64,000 nucleotides of DNA. Source: Hyaloperonospora brassicae. Taxonomy: Eukaryota > Oomycota > Peronosporomycetes > Peronosporales > Peronosporaceae. Positions 20,070-30,185 of this stretch are shown one piece after another; the stretch's first letter is position 1, and each line of letters starts with the position of its first letter. The stretch is taken from assembly GCA_947650285.1 (NCBI GenBank), contig CANTFL010000234.1, positions 186,001-250,000 of the forward strand, given 5' to 3'. Both the position numbers and the translations under genes were made by a program. Below the pieces are notes generated by a model. That model was not told where the DNA came from. It saw nothing but the letters and a program-made list of their open reading frames with translations, and did not search any database.

Positions 20070-21194
20070 TGTTAGTTTGGTGCGTTACCGTGGAGATCGC
20101 TGGAGATAGGTTCTTCAACGTACCAGACGGTCGTTTAACGATACGTTTGGGGGTGGCATACGTAGGGCGATCTACCAGTGGGCCGGTATGTTCTTTTGAG
20201 AATTCCTTCACTCGATCCGTCGTAGCCTCATACGCCAGAGTTTGCCACTCCTTGTACTTCCCCGATCCGACCGTCACGAAACCTTGAGTTCGTGGTACCA
20301 TATCGCCTTCGGTCCACAAGCCCAATATAGTGTGGGTGGGCAATATGATCTCATGGTCGCCAATGTTGGTCATCTGCAGGTACTTCCTACTACCAAACCC
20401 CGAGATCACGGTAGGTACCCAGTCTGGTCCTCTGGCGACCCACAACTTCATCTTAGCCCCTCCGATCCCGATCTTCACTTCCCTTGACTCTCCGACCGGG
20501 ATCACCACGTGTTGGTCCTTCGCCGTTATATGTTGTATCTTCGATCCGTACGCGGGGCGACGTCCTGCGAGGTGAATGCGGATTTCTTCTGGTAGACATA
20601 GCGCACCATCCGCTAGATCGAGCCGCACTCCGGCAGGAACCATAAAGTCCATGCCCAGAATCGCTTCTTGCCCTGCCAGATCGCCTACCCACACATTGAA
20701 ATAGTACACTAACGACCCCGCGAGGGTTACTTTGATCTTGGTGCGTCCTATTGTCATGTACGGAGCTTCTCCGATCCCGATACATTCTTGTCGTTGACTC
20801 TCGTCAATATTGCAACCGACCTCACGAGCAAAGGTGGTGTCAATGATCGACACTTCAGCACCAGAATCAAATAGCAGAGTGGCTTTTACATTGTTGATCT
20901 TGCCAACAGCTTTCGCTTGTTTGAACCACTTCCCGGGCGAGTAGTGTTTCCAGTATCCGCGAGATTCACCGTAAGCGAGCTCGATCTCCATAGTTGGTTC
21001 AGATCGCGAGTATTCATCGATCCGCTTCAGATGGGACACGGAAGCAAGACGTTTTGACTTCGAACGAGATATATTTGTTTCCATATCTGTATCCTGCTTA
21101 CTCTCGCGATCCGTCTTCTTCTTCTCCACGTATGCAATAATGCAGAGCCCAGAACGCTCGGCTCGTACCAGATTCAAACCTGGCGAGCGTCCTA
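19981..21194 (-). CDS. pro: Gypsy element 1 pro: aspartic protease region
   Basis: Open in the minus-one frame relative to gag, and reached by frameshifting at 21195-21201 (the first decoded residues are LGRSPG). The frame is open back to about 21291, but the Met there lies inside gag and is unlikely to be a start. The protease active site is LLFDSGAEVSII, with the usual ILGMDFM flap-side motif about 90 residues later. A C-terminal segment (DWVPTVISGFGSRKYLQMTN) leads toward RT. It ends at TGA 19981-19983, created by an extra T relative to element 2, where the same frame reads straight on into RT. Confidence 0.88.
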
Positions 21195-21201
21195 GTTTAA
21201 C
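21151..21201 (-). promoter_or_regulatory. Programmed minus-one frameshift signal, gag-pro
   Basis: On the minus strand the last gag codons are ATG TTA AAC TAG. GTTAAAC (21195-21201) is a known minus-one slippery heptamer (used by some nidoviruses) and abuts the gag stop. Just downstream, 21184-21193 and 21151-21160 pair as a 10-bp stem with one G-U pair, enclosing a smaller CCAG/CTGG hairpin. Slipping by one base gives exactly the open pro frame. Element 2 has the same arrangement (55672-55722). Confidence 0.75.
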
Positions 21202-23678
21202 ATCTTCTCGGCCTTTTCTGGCAGCATCCCCGCATGCTTGTTCGGGACATACCACTGGCGGATCATGTTGTAGAACTCCTCCATGGGACACTTCCCCGGG
21301 TCGTGCATCTCACCGCAGGCACGGCACACGAAGAAACAGTTGTCAGAGGGGTGTCCTTTACGCCCACACTTCTGGCAAGTGAGCCGTTTCCAGCAACCGA
21401 GATCTCCATGCTTGGTCGATCCGCAATGAGTACACGGCTTCGATGGCACATTGCGATCTTGATAGTCTCGACGATTGCTCGGGTCGACCGATCTCGCGTT
21501 TGCTGTAACGTCATTAGGAGACGAACGCCGATCCGTAGTGGCAGCTACATGGACTGATCTCAATCGATCTTCCAAATCCGATCCGTAAGTGTCCGATCCT
21601 GACTCGCTGCTGACATCCTCGGTACGGATCATCCTCACTGCTCGTGCAGGCTTAGACAGCGCTGGACCCTGAGTTCCCTTCTGTCTGAACTTGGACGATC
21701 CCATCATCACTTTCCCTTGACGCGATCTCCCTTGTTGATATCCATGCAGTGTCTTTTGCATGGCCTCCGTGTCTTCTACATTCAGCAGTAGCAATTGATT
21801 GGACAGATCGGGGTCGTCCAAAGTGTCAATGAAATGGTTGACATGTTCCTTGCGCGCAGCTGGCGATCCAGTCATCACTGGTATCTTCGCTTCCATTCCC
21901 ATCACATTAAGCCGATACAGGTACTGCAAAGGGTCTTCCTCCGATCGCTTCTTTGCGTGGTAATACTGTCGGCTCGCGGACATCCCGTGTCCCGCATATT
22001 CCACAAGAAAGCTGTTCATCAACTCCTTCCAATTGAATCTCGTCGATCTACTCAGCTGTCGGTACCAATAACGGGCGGGGCCCACCATGAGATCACCGAA
22101 AACCAGACATCTCTCTTCGTCCGGTGCTTGATCCCGGAGGAACGCTGACTTCAATTTACCGATCCAGGTTCGTGCTTTGTCTACCTCCCGATCCTTCCCT
22201 GAGAATTCTTTCAGTTCAGAAATCGATGAGATTCTGATCCTCTGCGTGATGTTTCCCCCTCCGGCAGTCACACCGGTCGAGGCTACGTGAGGGCGCCGTG
22301 GTTCAGGCATCCATAAATCGTCCGGGTCGTATTCCGCCTCTTGATGGATCTGCTGGTAAGTGTCCGACTTCACCGATTCCATCTCCACATCCGGCATGCC
22401 ATGGCTTTCGAGCGAGGGATGGAAAAAGGCACGGCGATCTGGGTAGTGGGTCGGCTGTCGAGTCATTCGCTGAGCTGTACGTTGATCCGCCTCGTACTTC
22501 CTCATGGCTGCATTGAAGTGCCGGCTTAGATCGCCCTCTTCTTGATCATTCAGCCTAGTACGGGTACCGGCCGATCTCTGTGGCATGTCGCTCTTGGCTT
22601 GTCCTTTAAAGGCGTCGATCTTGGCTTGGCCGATCTTGTCCTTTAAGAACATACCGCCAGACGGTCCTAACGACATTCGACGAATGCTGATGGATCCATC
22701 TGACTCGCTCTCGGAGTCGTCCGAGGCGTAGCGGGGCGATCCCACGGCGTGTTCCTGAAGCGAATCAAAAGGTGTCTCGAGCTTGTCTTCAGGAGCGTTG
22801 GCTTTGCCCACCAACATTATCATGATCTCCACAAACTCGTTCGCCGCGTTCTTCAACTGTTCCAAGCTGCAGCTCAGCAGTTCATCTCCATCAAAAGCGT
22901 TAGGGCAGACACCCATGTCATCCAACATCTGCAAAATCAAATTGATCTCGTCAACTTTGTTGGTCCCCGGAGGTGGGACCGAGATCGGCTTGTCCAGAGG
23001 ACCGATCAACTTGGGCCTTAATATCTTGAACACTGGATCCGTCTTGAGTAGCGTTTTCAAATGGCCATAATAATACTGCCACTTTGCACGGTCCCGCGCT
23101 TCGCTGTTCGTCTCCTTCTCCCTGGACGCGATCTTCCCTGGGTTGTATTCCGTCTTTGGCTTCGCGATCTTACCTGGTGCTTCATCGCATTCCTCCTTGA
23201 CTCCGGTCTTCGGTTGCACGGTGTGGCCGATCTGTCGCTCTTTGACGTCTGATCCCACCGATCTCATCTTGGATCGTTCCAATGCGGTCGATCTCGCGGT
23301 CGAGTGTCTCGGCTTGAGGTCGGGCGATCTCTCGACGAAGGAATAGGGTTTGGCTTTCGCCGATGTGGTTTTCACCATTGGATTTTCATCCAGCAGATCG
23401 CTCTTTGCAGAGCGATCTGCGGTGGCCCCCGAAAGGGCCCTAGGAGGTATTTGAGGTTTATCTTCCAGATCGATCTCTCGATCTTCCTCTTTCATTTTCA
23501 TTTCATCAGGGCCCCTCCCAAAACTCTGATGATCTGAGGATCTTGTGTTTCTGCGTGTCTGCGTCGATCCCTCTGTCGCTGACACTTCAATCCCAGGTTC
23601 TTGCTTGATCTTGACATCTTCGCCAGTGGACTCACGGTGAAATCCAGAGGCCTCAGAAGATCCGGGCACGCGCACCAT
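21192..23678 (-). CDS. gag: Gypsy element 1 Gag, 828 aa
   Basis: Structural protein of the virus-like particle. The ATG is the first base after the 5' LTR and overlaps the PBS; in-frame stops lie upstream in the LTR. The N-terminal third is charged and low-complexity. Middle: a region GKANAPEDK to ASDDSESESD of acidic character. The Retrotrans_gag core (about 495-625) includes the block GDLMVGPARYWYRQLSRSTR and FLVEYAGHGMS. C-terminus: two CX2CX4HX4C zinc knuckles (749-762, 768-781) and a third with CX2CX3HX4C spacing (785-797). The stop TAG overlaps the frameshift signal. Open over its whole length, close to the element 2 copy (828 aa). Confidence 0.93.
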   Translation of the reverse strand: MVRVPGSSEASGFHRESTGEDVKIKQEPGIEVSATEGSTQTRRNTRSSDHQSFGRGPDEMKMKEEDREIDLEDKPQIPPRALSGATADRSAKSDLLDENPMVKTTSAKAKPYSFVERSPDLKPRHSTARSTALERSKMRSVGSDVKERQIGHTVQPKTGVKEECDEAPGKIAKPKTEYNPGKIASREKETNSEARDRAKWQYYYGHLKTLLKTDPVFKILRPKLIGPLDKPISVPPPGTNKVDEINLILQMLDDMGVCPNAFDGDELLSCSLEQLKNAANEFVEIMIMLVGKANAPEDKLETPFDSLQEHAVGSPRYASDDSESESDGSISIRRMSLGPSGGMFLKDKIGQAKIDAFKGQAKSDMPQRSAGTRTRLNDQEEGDLSRHFNAAMRKYEADQRTAQRMTRQPTHYPDRRAFFHPSLESHGMPDVEMESVKSDTYQQIHQEAEYDPDDLWMPEPRRPHVASTGVTAGGGNITQRIRISSISELKEFSGKDREVDKARTWIGKLKSAFLRDQAPDEERCLVFGDLMVGPARYWYRQLSRSTRFNWKELMNSFLVEYAGHGMSASRQYYHAKKRSEEDPLQYLYRLNVMGMEAKIPVMTGSPAARKEHVNHFIDTLDDPDLSNQLLLLNVEDTEAMQKTLHGYQQGRSRQGKVMMGSSKFRQKGTQGPALSKPARAVRMIRTEDVSSESGSDTYGSDLEDRLRSVHVAATTDRRSSPNDVTANARSVDPSNRRDYQDRNVPSKPCTHCGSTKHGDLGCWKRLTCQKCGRKGHPSDNCFFVCRACGEMHDPGKCPMEEFYNMIRQWYVPNKHAGMLPEKAEKMLN
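23393..23439 (-). other. Two consecutive hairpins in gag, candidate RNA signal
   Basis: A perfect 12-bp inverted repeat with a 4-nt loop (23393-23404 with 23409-23420, arms GCAGATCGCTCT and AGAGCGATCTGC) is followed at once by a GC-rich hairpin (GGCCC at 23424-23428 with GGGCC at 23435-23439). About 240-285 nt downstream of the gag start. Conserved in element 2 (57914-57960) and in the decayed gag of element 3 (62767-62813), where only the loop base of the first hairpin changes. Confidence 0.5.
23660..23677 (-). other. Primer-binding site of Gypsy element 1
   Basis: One base after the 5' LTR the minus strand reads TGGTGCGCGTGCCCGGAT. TGG complements the CCA tail of a tRNA; the primer would be a tRNA ending CACGCGCACCA. 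I cannot name the tRNA. It overlaps the gag ATG. Same sequence at 58181-58198 and 63034-63051. Confidence 0.7.
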
Positions 23679-25543
23679 TGTGGTGAAGTCGATCTCACAA
23701 AATTACTTTAGTGAGTGTCAATCTTCCACTTGCCCAGACTTGCCGACTCACGGAGGGGGTACTCCGATCCGTGCCTTGCTGTATAACCTTGTGCTCACCT
23801 TGTGTACCCGTCGGTTGGGCTGGCTTGAGCTCTTCGTAACGGCCTTGGGAGATGTCGATCTCGCTGAGGGTTTGGGGTTGAGCGTTCGCTTCCGGTGCGG
23901 AAATCTTCACACCACGAACGGGGTTCTGCGATCTTGATCTTGAGTCGCGGCAGTCACTCTTGGGCGATGTCGCGATCTCGATCTTGAATCACACCGATCT
24001 CGATTTGTCTTCGGGATCGGGGTCTTCGCTGTGCGGAAATCTTCACTCAGCAAATAGTTGTCTTGCGTCGATCTTGCGTTGGGATCGGTCCGATCTAGTC
24101 TCGGGATCGGCCGATCTTGCCGGAAGTGCGCAATGTGGGTGGATCGGTTGCTTGGTTTCGCCAAAATGAAACGTGCCGATCTGCCCTGTAGATCGCTTCG
24201 GTCTTGCTCGGTCTTGTCTTGAACTCCTTGTCCAGATCTTCTGACCACTTGAGCTGCCTCGCGATCTTGTAACCAATGTCCTTTTCCTTTTCCTGATGTT
24301 GCTGCTACCCTAGCAGTTGAGTTGAGTGTGAGTACTTGATCGATCCGGGCCAAATATCCCGAGATCGCTCTTCTCGATCTTGGCCAACAATCCAAGATCG
24401 GTCTTCTGTGTCCTTGTAACACGCGCGCCTTGACCCGCCGGGGAAGCCAAATCAATCTTGCCCGGAGAAGAGGGGAGGGGAACGTGCGTCGTGAGCAGAA
24501 GAAGTAGAGTTCAAGTCTGTTTATTAACCAACCAAATTAATATCCGACCTATCATTAAGCCTATTCCCAACCGTAGGTCACTGTCCAAGTCGATATCACC
24601 TTTAAGCTTGACCGCCCCCTTGAACACGTGTCGAAATTTCGTGACCTGTGCTCCAAAGATAGCGCCAATACTCCCGATATCGTACCTAGACACCAGAAAG
24701 GGACCAAATTCCAAATACGGTACCAAATACCCAATTTTGGTACCGAAAAGTCCAAAATAGTATCCAAATGCCGAATGTGTCTAAATCCATTTTGCGACGT
24801 CCATTCGACCGGCTTCCACTGGCTCTTTCGGTCTGAACTTTTGCGACATCACTCATGGACCTTCAACAAGCATGTACATCATCATCCAATAGCTCCATCA
24901 TCGATATATCCATAACCAGCAGGGAACATGACCGATCTGATGTCCAATTCGAGATCGAGTAGGCTCGACACAGTGCGATCCGGCCCTATATGTCGTTTCC
25001 GTTCATTGTGTGTACTCCAATACCATTCCCAAGGGTCTATCTGCTCAATGGGACCATCCATAGTTCTTACAACGGTCCCACGGACTCCCACAAACATCCA
25101 CAATTCCAGATCGGTCCATAATTAACCTAAATCAGTACTTCTTTTGGGAGCCCGGTATAGAATGTCACCGATCTAATAGACTTCAACACCGTTGTCACAG
25201 AGTCACTTCGCATCGTCTGGTCCCAGATGCACCTTTCCCAGAGTAATTCTGCTTCAGATCAGCCGTTTAGTACAATCCAGTCCCTTGTCCCAGATCGCAC
25301 CGTTACAATCATTCCTTGTCCCAGATCGCAGCATGGGAATCATCCCTTTTCACGCCCCGTCTCAGATCGTTCCATACCCGTCAGTCTGACGACAGTTGGA
25401 TCGTATCGTCTTTCTCCGTCGGGATCGCCTCCCATCTCTCATTGGATCGCCAGGTCCCGTGGTCTAATTCTCCACCAGTAAGTGGCGCCTCAAATATGTG
25501 GTCATCGATCCTCGTAGAAAATTTGATTAGTGACTTTGCCACA
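23679..25543 (-). repeat. Gypsy element 1 5' LTR
   Basis: 1,865 bp, type I like the LTRs of element 2. Terminal repeats TGTGGCAAAGTC / GACTTCACCACA on the minus strand. It must hold the promoter and the start of the genomic RNA; an AT-rich box TTAATAAA occurs on the minus strand near 24520, but I cannot tell TATA from poly(A) use. Small frames of 65-120 codons recur in every LTR copy and are not treated as genes. Confidence 0.93.
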
Positions 25544-25547
25544 TTCC
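25544..25547. repeat. Target-site duplication TTCC, right
   Basis: Matches TTCC at 10885-10888 and marks the right edge of element 1 inside Copia B. Confidence 0.85.
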
Positions 25548-26211
25548 CATGACATCCCAACGAGCTAGTCACATTGGCCTCGTCCATCAGAAGAGGCCTC
25601 ATGCACATCTCGAATAGTCTTTTGCCTTCGCGCGCACCAAGTTTCCAACGCAGTACTTTCACTTCAGCGAAGCATCCATCTTGCTCAAACGTGACCGGAA
25701 CAACATCCTTAATGAAATGCCCCACGGAGAACAAATTGCGCGAAAGCTAGGGGATGTGCCACACTGATGCAATCACTTCACTCCTAGCGGCGTTTCGATC
25801 ACATGATAATGTCGCCTATTCCGACCGCTTGGACCACACCATCGTCTGCAAGGTGCACGTCCACAGGGTTGATCTTCTTGTAATTATTCATGAATTATTT
25901 CGAGAACGTTGTGTGGTGCATTGCACCCGAGTCAACCAGCCACACGCATATTGATTCGGCAGGGCAGGCGACCCCTCCAACGGGGAACAAGTAGTCGCCT
26001 TGTTCATCGTTGCTATGCGCAAGCTTTTCACACTGCGACCGCTGTCGCTTTGCGTTCTCCCGAATTCGAGCTGGGCACTTGACGATCCAATGTCCGTGAT
26101 CCCCAAAGTAATGACAGGCGCTACTGGTTTTTGCTTGCGCTTGTGGTTCGGTGCGCCGACCAGTATCTTGAGCCACAAACGCTTGACCATGTCCTTTCGC
26201 CGCTCCTTCAA
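25544..26211 (-). pseudogene. Copia B zinc knuckle and protease
   Basis: Frames 26211-25888 and 25734-25544. The knuckle reads CHYFGDHGHWIVKC, with the second Cys replaced by Phe. The protease active site is VWLVDSGAMHHTT. The later part contains FSVGHFIKDVVPVTFEQDG, equivalent to the LFSVGRFTKDVGPVTFTKDG stretch of Copia C. Frameshifts lie between the two frames, and the gene is physically split by Gypsy element 1. Confidence 0.83.
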
Positions 26212-26263
26212 CGCCTTGTTCCTCGCGCTTGGGATCTTCGTGCAGTAACCGAGACGTGATGAG

Positions 26264-26824
26264 CTACCACGACAGCGTGTCGTCTCTTGACTCTAACGAC
26301 GTGATGAGGAATCCGTGCGACTCACTGAGGCTTTCGAGGAGCGTAATCACCAGGTCGTCCTCGCTGACGGGGGCGCCTACTGCGTCGAGCTGCTCCACCA
26401 GCGTCTTGATCGTGTTGATGTGTTCCAACAAATTATCGTCTTCTCCCATCTTGGCCGTCAAGGAGCGACGACGAAGAAATAGATTGTTTGCAAGGCTTTT
26501 CTTATCAAAATGTCCTTCTAGCCGCGACCATGCATCATGCGCTCCACTCGCCGACCGGACCAACGGCAGCTGCGAATCCTCCATCGCAAGGCAGATGACT
26601 GCCAGTGCCTTGCGTGACTTGCGCTTGTACGTCGTCTTGTCCAACTGTGAGACGCACTGCTCCACCTTGATCTCTCCACTCACCACTTCCCACAGGCGCG
26701 CTCCTCCAGCACCATCTGCATCTTGAACTTCCACGTGTGGAAGTATGTTTCGTCGAACTTGTTGATGCACTGGAAGCGGAGGCGTCCATGGCTAGGGCGA
26801 ATCGGTGTCGAAGTCATGGAAGAC
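26264..26824 (-). pseudogene. Copia B gag (UBN2-type)
   Basis: The N-terminus (from about 26817) contains NKFDETYFHTWKFKMQMVLE, and the 168-codon frame 26770-26264 carries the UBN2 core: YKRKSRKALAVICLAMEDSQ, DAWSRLEGHFDKKSLANN, and VITLLESLSESHGFLITSLE. Closely related to Copia C gag (32227-34700), including the exact segment where Copia C carries a solo LTR. A frameshift near 26720 and another at the 3' end inactivate it. Confidence 0.83.
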
Positions 26825-26830
26825 GGGTCC

Positions 26831-26843
26831 TGGGCTCATAACC
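26831..26843 (-). other. Copia B primer-binding site, half-tRNA-iMet type
   Basis: The minus strand reads GGTTATGAGCCCA directly after the LTR. This complements TGGGCTCATAACC, the anticodon loop region of initiator Met tRNA, and not a tRNA 3' end. Drosophila copia is known to prime from this half-tRNA position. Copia C has the same sequence at 32185-32197. Confidence 0.65.
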
Positions 26844-27008
26844 TCTTAAAAGAAGGTCGAGTGATCAGTTGTTGGCAGAATGCAAAGTGAATATATTAGT
26901 TGGTCCTTAGTTCGCAAATTGCTAGCTACCTCTGAGCCACTCATTTTTAATAGATACCATAGATCAACTAGAGTGGCAAGTTTTGAGTGATATTCGAAGG
27001 TACTAAGA
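26844..27008 (-). repeat. Copia B 5' LTR, truncated
   Basis: Shares the TTGCGAACTAAG and ATATATTCACTTTG blocks, in order, with the Copia C LTR at 31964-32184. The outer part is missing, replaced by the 5' end of Copia A3 at about 27009. The LTR end is AAGA in place of the expected CA. Confidence 0.6.
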
Positions 27009-27060
27009 CATGGGTGACGCGCAAAGGGACCCAGCAATGATGGCAACGGCGGATCTCGTG

Positions 27061-28400
27061 GATGGACTATGTTGGCTTCGATCACTTTAGTGGTCTGACA
27101 ATGCTGTTACGCGTTCAAGATCCAAAGATCTCCATGCACGCTACGCATGGGCCACGCGCCGATCAATGTTCTTCGCAAGATGGTCACCACTGGCATGATC
27201 AAGGATGCCCAAATGCCATTAGTTCCAAGTGAGCCAAGTGTGTGTCGTGGCTGTCAAGAAGGAAAAATGGCCCAAAACCATTTCCGAGAGACCATGAAAA
27301 GCGTCGTTATGACACGTTCGAGCTGCTTCACATGACATGTGTGGCCCCATAGAAGAGAATTCGCTTATTGGCAGCTAGTATCTGCTTCTGATCGTGGACG
27401 AAGATAGCGGGTGTATGAAGGGCTTTTGCTTGAGGGACAAGTCGGAAAGTGAAACGTGCATCAAGAAGTATGTCATGGCGGTGCAGACGCAATTCAACAA
27501 GAAGGTGAAGTTTGTCCGACACGACCGAGCGCGCGAATTCGATACATCTTTAACCGATACTTTCTACTAGGAACAAGGCATCGAACAGCAAGTCACAGTT
27601 CCGCACGCGTATCAGACCAATGGCACAGCGAAACGTGCCATCCGGACCATTGTCACGATCGATTGCAGTTTGCTTCATCATACAAAACTGGACAATTGCT
27701 TCTGGGCTGAGCTGCACTGACGACAATTTACATCAAGAATCGCCTGCCATCGCCGAAGATCCAAGATACGACTCCGTTTGAGATCTGTACAAGTCCAAGC
27801 CAAGCGCCAAACACATGCGAGTGTTCGGACATCAAGCGACTATCCTCACTCCGAAAGAGAAGCGACTCAAGTCAAACCCAAGGCCCGTGAAGGACTGTTC
27901 ATGATCTACGAATAAGCGTCAAAGGCTTACCGAGTGTAGACATTGAGGCGGGCCAAGTGGTGATCAGTCGTGACATCACCTTCGACGAATCGACTTTTGA
28001 CTTTTCGATGGACCGATCAAGTGAAGACGATGAAGATGCGGAGTTGGACCTCGACCTCCTGGTGATCAACGATGACGAATTGCGTCAGACCACCTACAAG
28101 CAGACTGGCAAGCGCAAGAGTGAAGCAAGACCCGGCATGTCACGTTCAGCTCGCCCTTGAACTGGGTTGGAACAAGATAGTGCGCCGTAACACGTCTCCA
28201 ACCGTCACCAGAAACAACGATTAAGTGCTCACGAAACGACGCCTGATGACAAAGAATATGCGGGCGTCTACGATCAAGATGATGACCCGACGCCTTCAAC
28301 ATCTTGGCGTGCAAGTGCAAACGCAGTGGAAGCAACGGACCTGGCAGAACCTGCGACTTTCCAAGACGCAATCAACGGTCCTGATCAAGTTCACTAGCGA
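27061..28400 (+). pseudogene. Copia A3 GAG-pre-integrase, integrase and linker
   Basis: GAG-pre-integrase at 27147-27335 (MGHAPINVLRKMVTTGMI, then CRGCQEGKMAQNHF). Integrase core is broken over several frames at 27340-27880 (QTNGTAKRAIRTIVTI contains Lys where the catalytic Glu is expected). The linker is open at 27957-28160 with the run of acidic residues DDEDAELDLDLLVINDDE. Lys in place of Glu and multiple stops rule out activity. Confidence 0.82.
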
Positions 28401-28429
28401 AGTGCTGTGAAGGCGGAAGTCAAGTAGAT

Positions 28430-29900
28430 GCATCTTCGTGGAGTTTTTCGTGCGGCAAAACTGCCAAGAGGTCAAGGCGCGATCGGCACCAAGTGGGTGT
28501 TCAAGATCAAGCGCAAATCGGATGGATCGATCGAGAAGTACAAGGCGCGCCTTGTTGCCAAAGACTTCAAGCAGAAGTACGGCATCGACTACACGGAGAC
28601 GTTTTAGCCCGTGGTAAAGTACGCGACGCTGCGTATGGCGATCGCGATCACCAAGTACTTCGACTGGCCACTGAACCAACTCGATGAGGTGACAGCTTTT
28701 CTCTACAGTGTGATGAAGGAGAAGGTGGACTGCGTGGTACCAGAAGGCGTCGAGATGGATGGCGACTTTGATTGTTCGGAGTTGGTGAAGGCGATCTACG
28801 GTCTTAAGCAAGCTTCGCGTGTGTGGAACGAGACTTTCGACGAGTTCGTGTGCTCCATCGGTTTCGAAGTGTCGGCGTTCGACCCATGTCTCTACATCAA
28901 AGTGGTCGATGGCCACTGTGTGCTCGTGCTGGTTTACGTGGATGAAGTGTGGTGACCGGCAGCTCGCTCAAGTTGATTGCACACACGAAGACCGATCTCA
29001 AGACGCGCTTCGAGATGACCGAAAGTGGCAAGTGTACTTTTGTACTGGGCATCGAACTGGTGGACGGCTTGGATAGCAGCGTGACGATGTGCCAGCAACG
29101 GTATGTCAACGACATCCTAAAGCGTTTCGGCATGCATGAGTGCAAGGCCACAACAAGTTCGGTCTATTTGAGCACTCGGCTTGTCGCAAGCAGTGAAGCA
29201 GCCAAGATCGACGTTCCGTTTCGTAAAGCTGTGGGAGCTTTAATGCACTTGATGACTGCGACGCGCCCGGAAATTGCGTATTCTGTGGGGTACGTCTCAC
29301 GCTTCATGGAGAACCCGCAGCAAGAACATTGGACGGCGGTGAAGCGCATTTTTCGGTACTTGCAAGGGACCAAGTCGCATGGACTCCGCTTCCAGCCAAG
29401 CGACAAGATTGACTTTAGTGGCTACTCGGACGCGGACTGGGCCGGCGACCATGCTGATCGCAAGTCGACTTCGGGCTACACTTTCATGCTGATGGGTGCT
29501 CCTGTGAGTGGGGGAAGCAAGAAACAGCCAAGTGTGTCGCTGTCGACGAGTGAAGCGGAGTACATCGCGCTCAGTCTGACCATTTAAGAAGGCAAGTGGA
29601 TCCATCGCCTGCTATGCGAGATTTTGGCGGCCGCAAACGAGTCAGGACCGGACCTCGTCATCCGTGAAGATAACCAGTTGTGCATCGAGATGACGAAGAA
29701 TCCGGTGAACCATGGCCGCGCGAAGCACATCGACATCAAGTACCATCACATTCGTGATGAGGTCAAGCGCGGTGAAGTGAAGCTTGAGTATTGCGATACT
29801 TCCGTGATGATGGCGGACATCATGACAGAGGGGCTTTCGGGACCTCGTCACAAGGATTGGACGGCGACGCTCGGCATCCGTGCGAGTTCAAATTAAGGGG
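28430..29900 (+). pseudogene. Copia A3 reverse transcriptase and RNase H
   Basis: Frames 28611-28955, 28949-29587 and 29624-29896 together cover RT from the GTKWVFKIKRKSDGS segment (about 28490) to the RNase H end NHGRAKHIDIKYHHIRDEV. The palm motif reads YVDE followed by a 1-bp deletion near 28950, so YVDD is lost. A stop at 29586 interrupts RNase H just before EGKWIHRLL. Otherwise clean, showing recent decay compared with Copia A1. Confidence 0.87.
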
Positions 29901-29902
29901 TT

Positions 29903-30179
29903 TGTTGAAGGTTACCGTGACAACCCGAAGTTAAGGTGTAGTTCTTACGGGATAGTTCTTACGTCGGTAATTATGCAGAAATGATTAGACGAGTAGGGCG
30001 ATTAGACGCGCTGACTGACTCATATGTGGACATATATAAATCAGGGCGTAGGCATATAAGCTCCGACAATCAATCACTTTCCAATCTTCCATCAACTGCC
30101 CAAGTGTCTTCTCCGGTCTTCCGAGTGGACTCCCAGCATTCTTCCCAGTTTCGGTCGTCAAGCTTCGCACCTATCAACA
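29903..30179 (+). repeat. Copia A3 3' LTR
   Basis: About 277 bp from TGTTGAAGGTTACC (after the AAGGGG tract) to CCTATCAACA. Carries TTACGGGATAG, ACGTCGGTAA, GATTAGACG and a TATATAAAT box at 30033-30041, as in the other A-family LTRs. Confidence 0.75.
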
Positions 30180-30185
30180 GAGGCG

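Larger units (their letters stand above)
10889..25543 (-). mobile_element. Gypsy element 1, full-length 14.66-kb LTR retrotransposon
   Basis: Complete element on the minus strand: 5' LTR 23679-25543, PBS, gag, pro, pol, an antisense gene on the plus strand, PPT, 3' LTR 10889-12751, flanked by the TSD TTCC. Pol order RT-RNase H-aRNase H-integrase-chromodomain makes it a Ty3/Gypsy element of the dual-RNase H type. It splits Copia B. By eye its two LTRs differ at about 30-40 positions (near 2%). Pro and pol are separated by one inserted base, so this copy is probably not autonomous. Confidence 0.95.
25544..27008 (-). mobile_element. Copia B, 5' half (LTR, gag, protease)
   Basis: Minus-strand Copia element, same family as Copia C. 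From the right: decayed 5' LTR, half-tRNA-type PBS, gag, zinc knuckle, protease; it is cut by element 1 at 25543 and resumes at 10888. It is bounded on the right by Copia A3 near 27009. Confidence 0.88.
27009..29902 (+). mobile_element. Copia A3, 5'-truncated Ty1/Copia
   Basis: Starts inside the protease C-terminus (GTGACGCGCAAAGGGA aligns with the A1 sequence near 600) and runs to a purine tract (AAGGGG) before an LTR at 29903. The best preserved member of the A family for RT and RNase H, but with several frameshifts. Confidence 0.88.

Noticed and set aside
21192..21291. ATG at 21291 as the start of an independent protease gene
   Set aside because: It lies within gag, upstream of the slippery heptamer. 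Frameshift expression explains the frame better.
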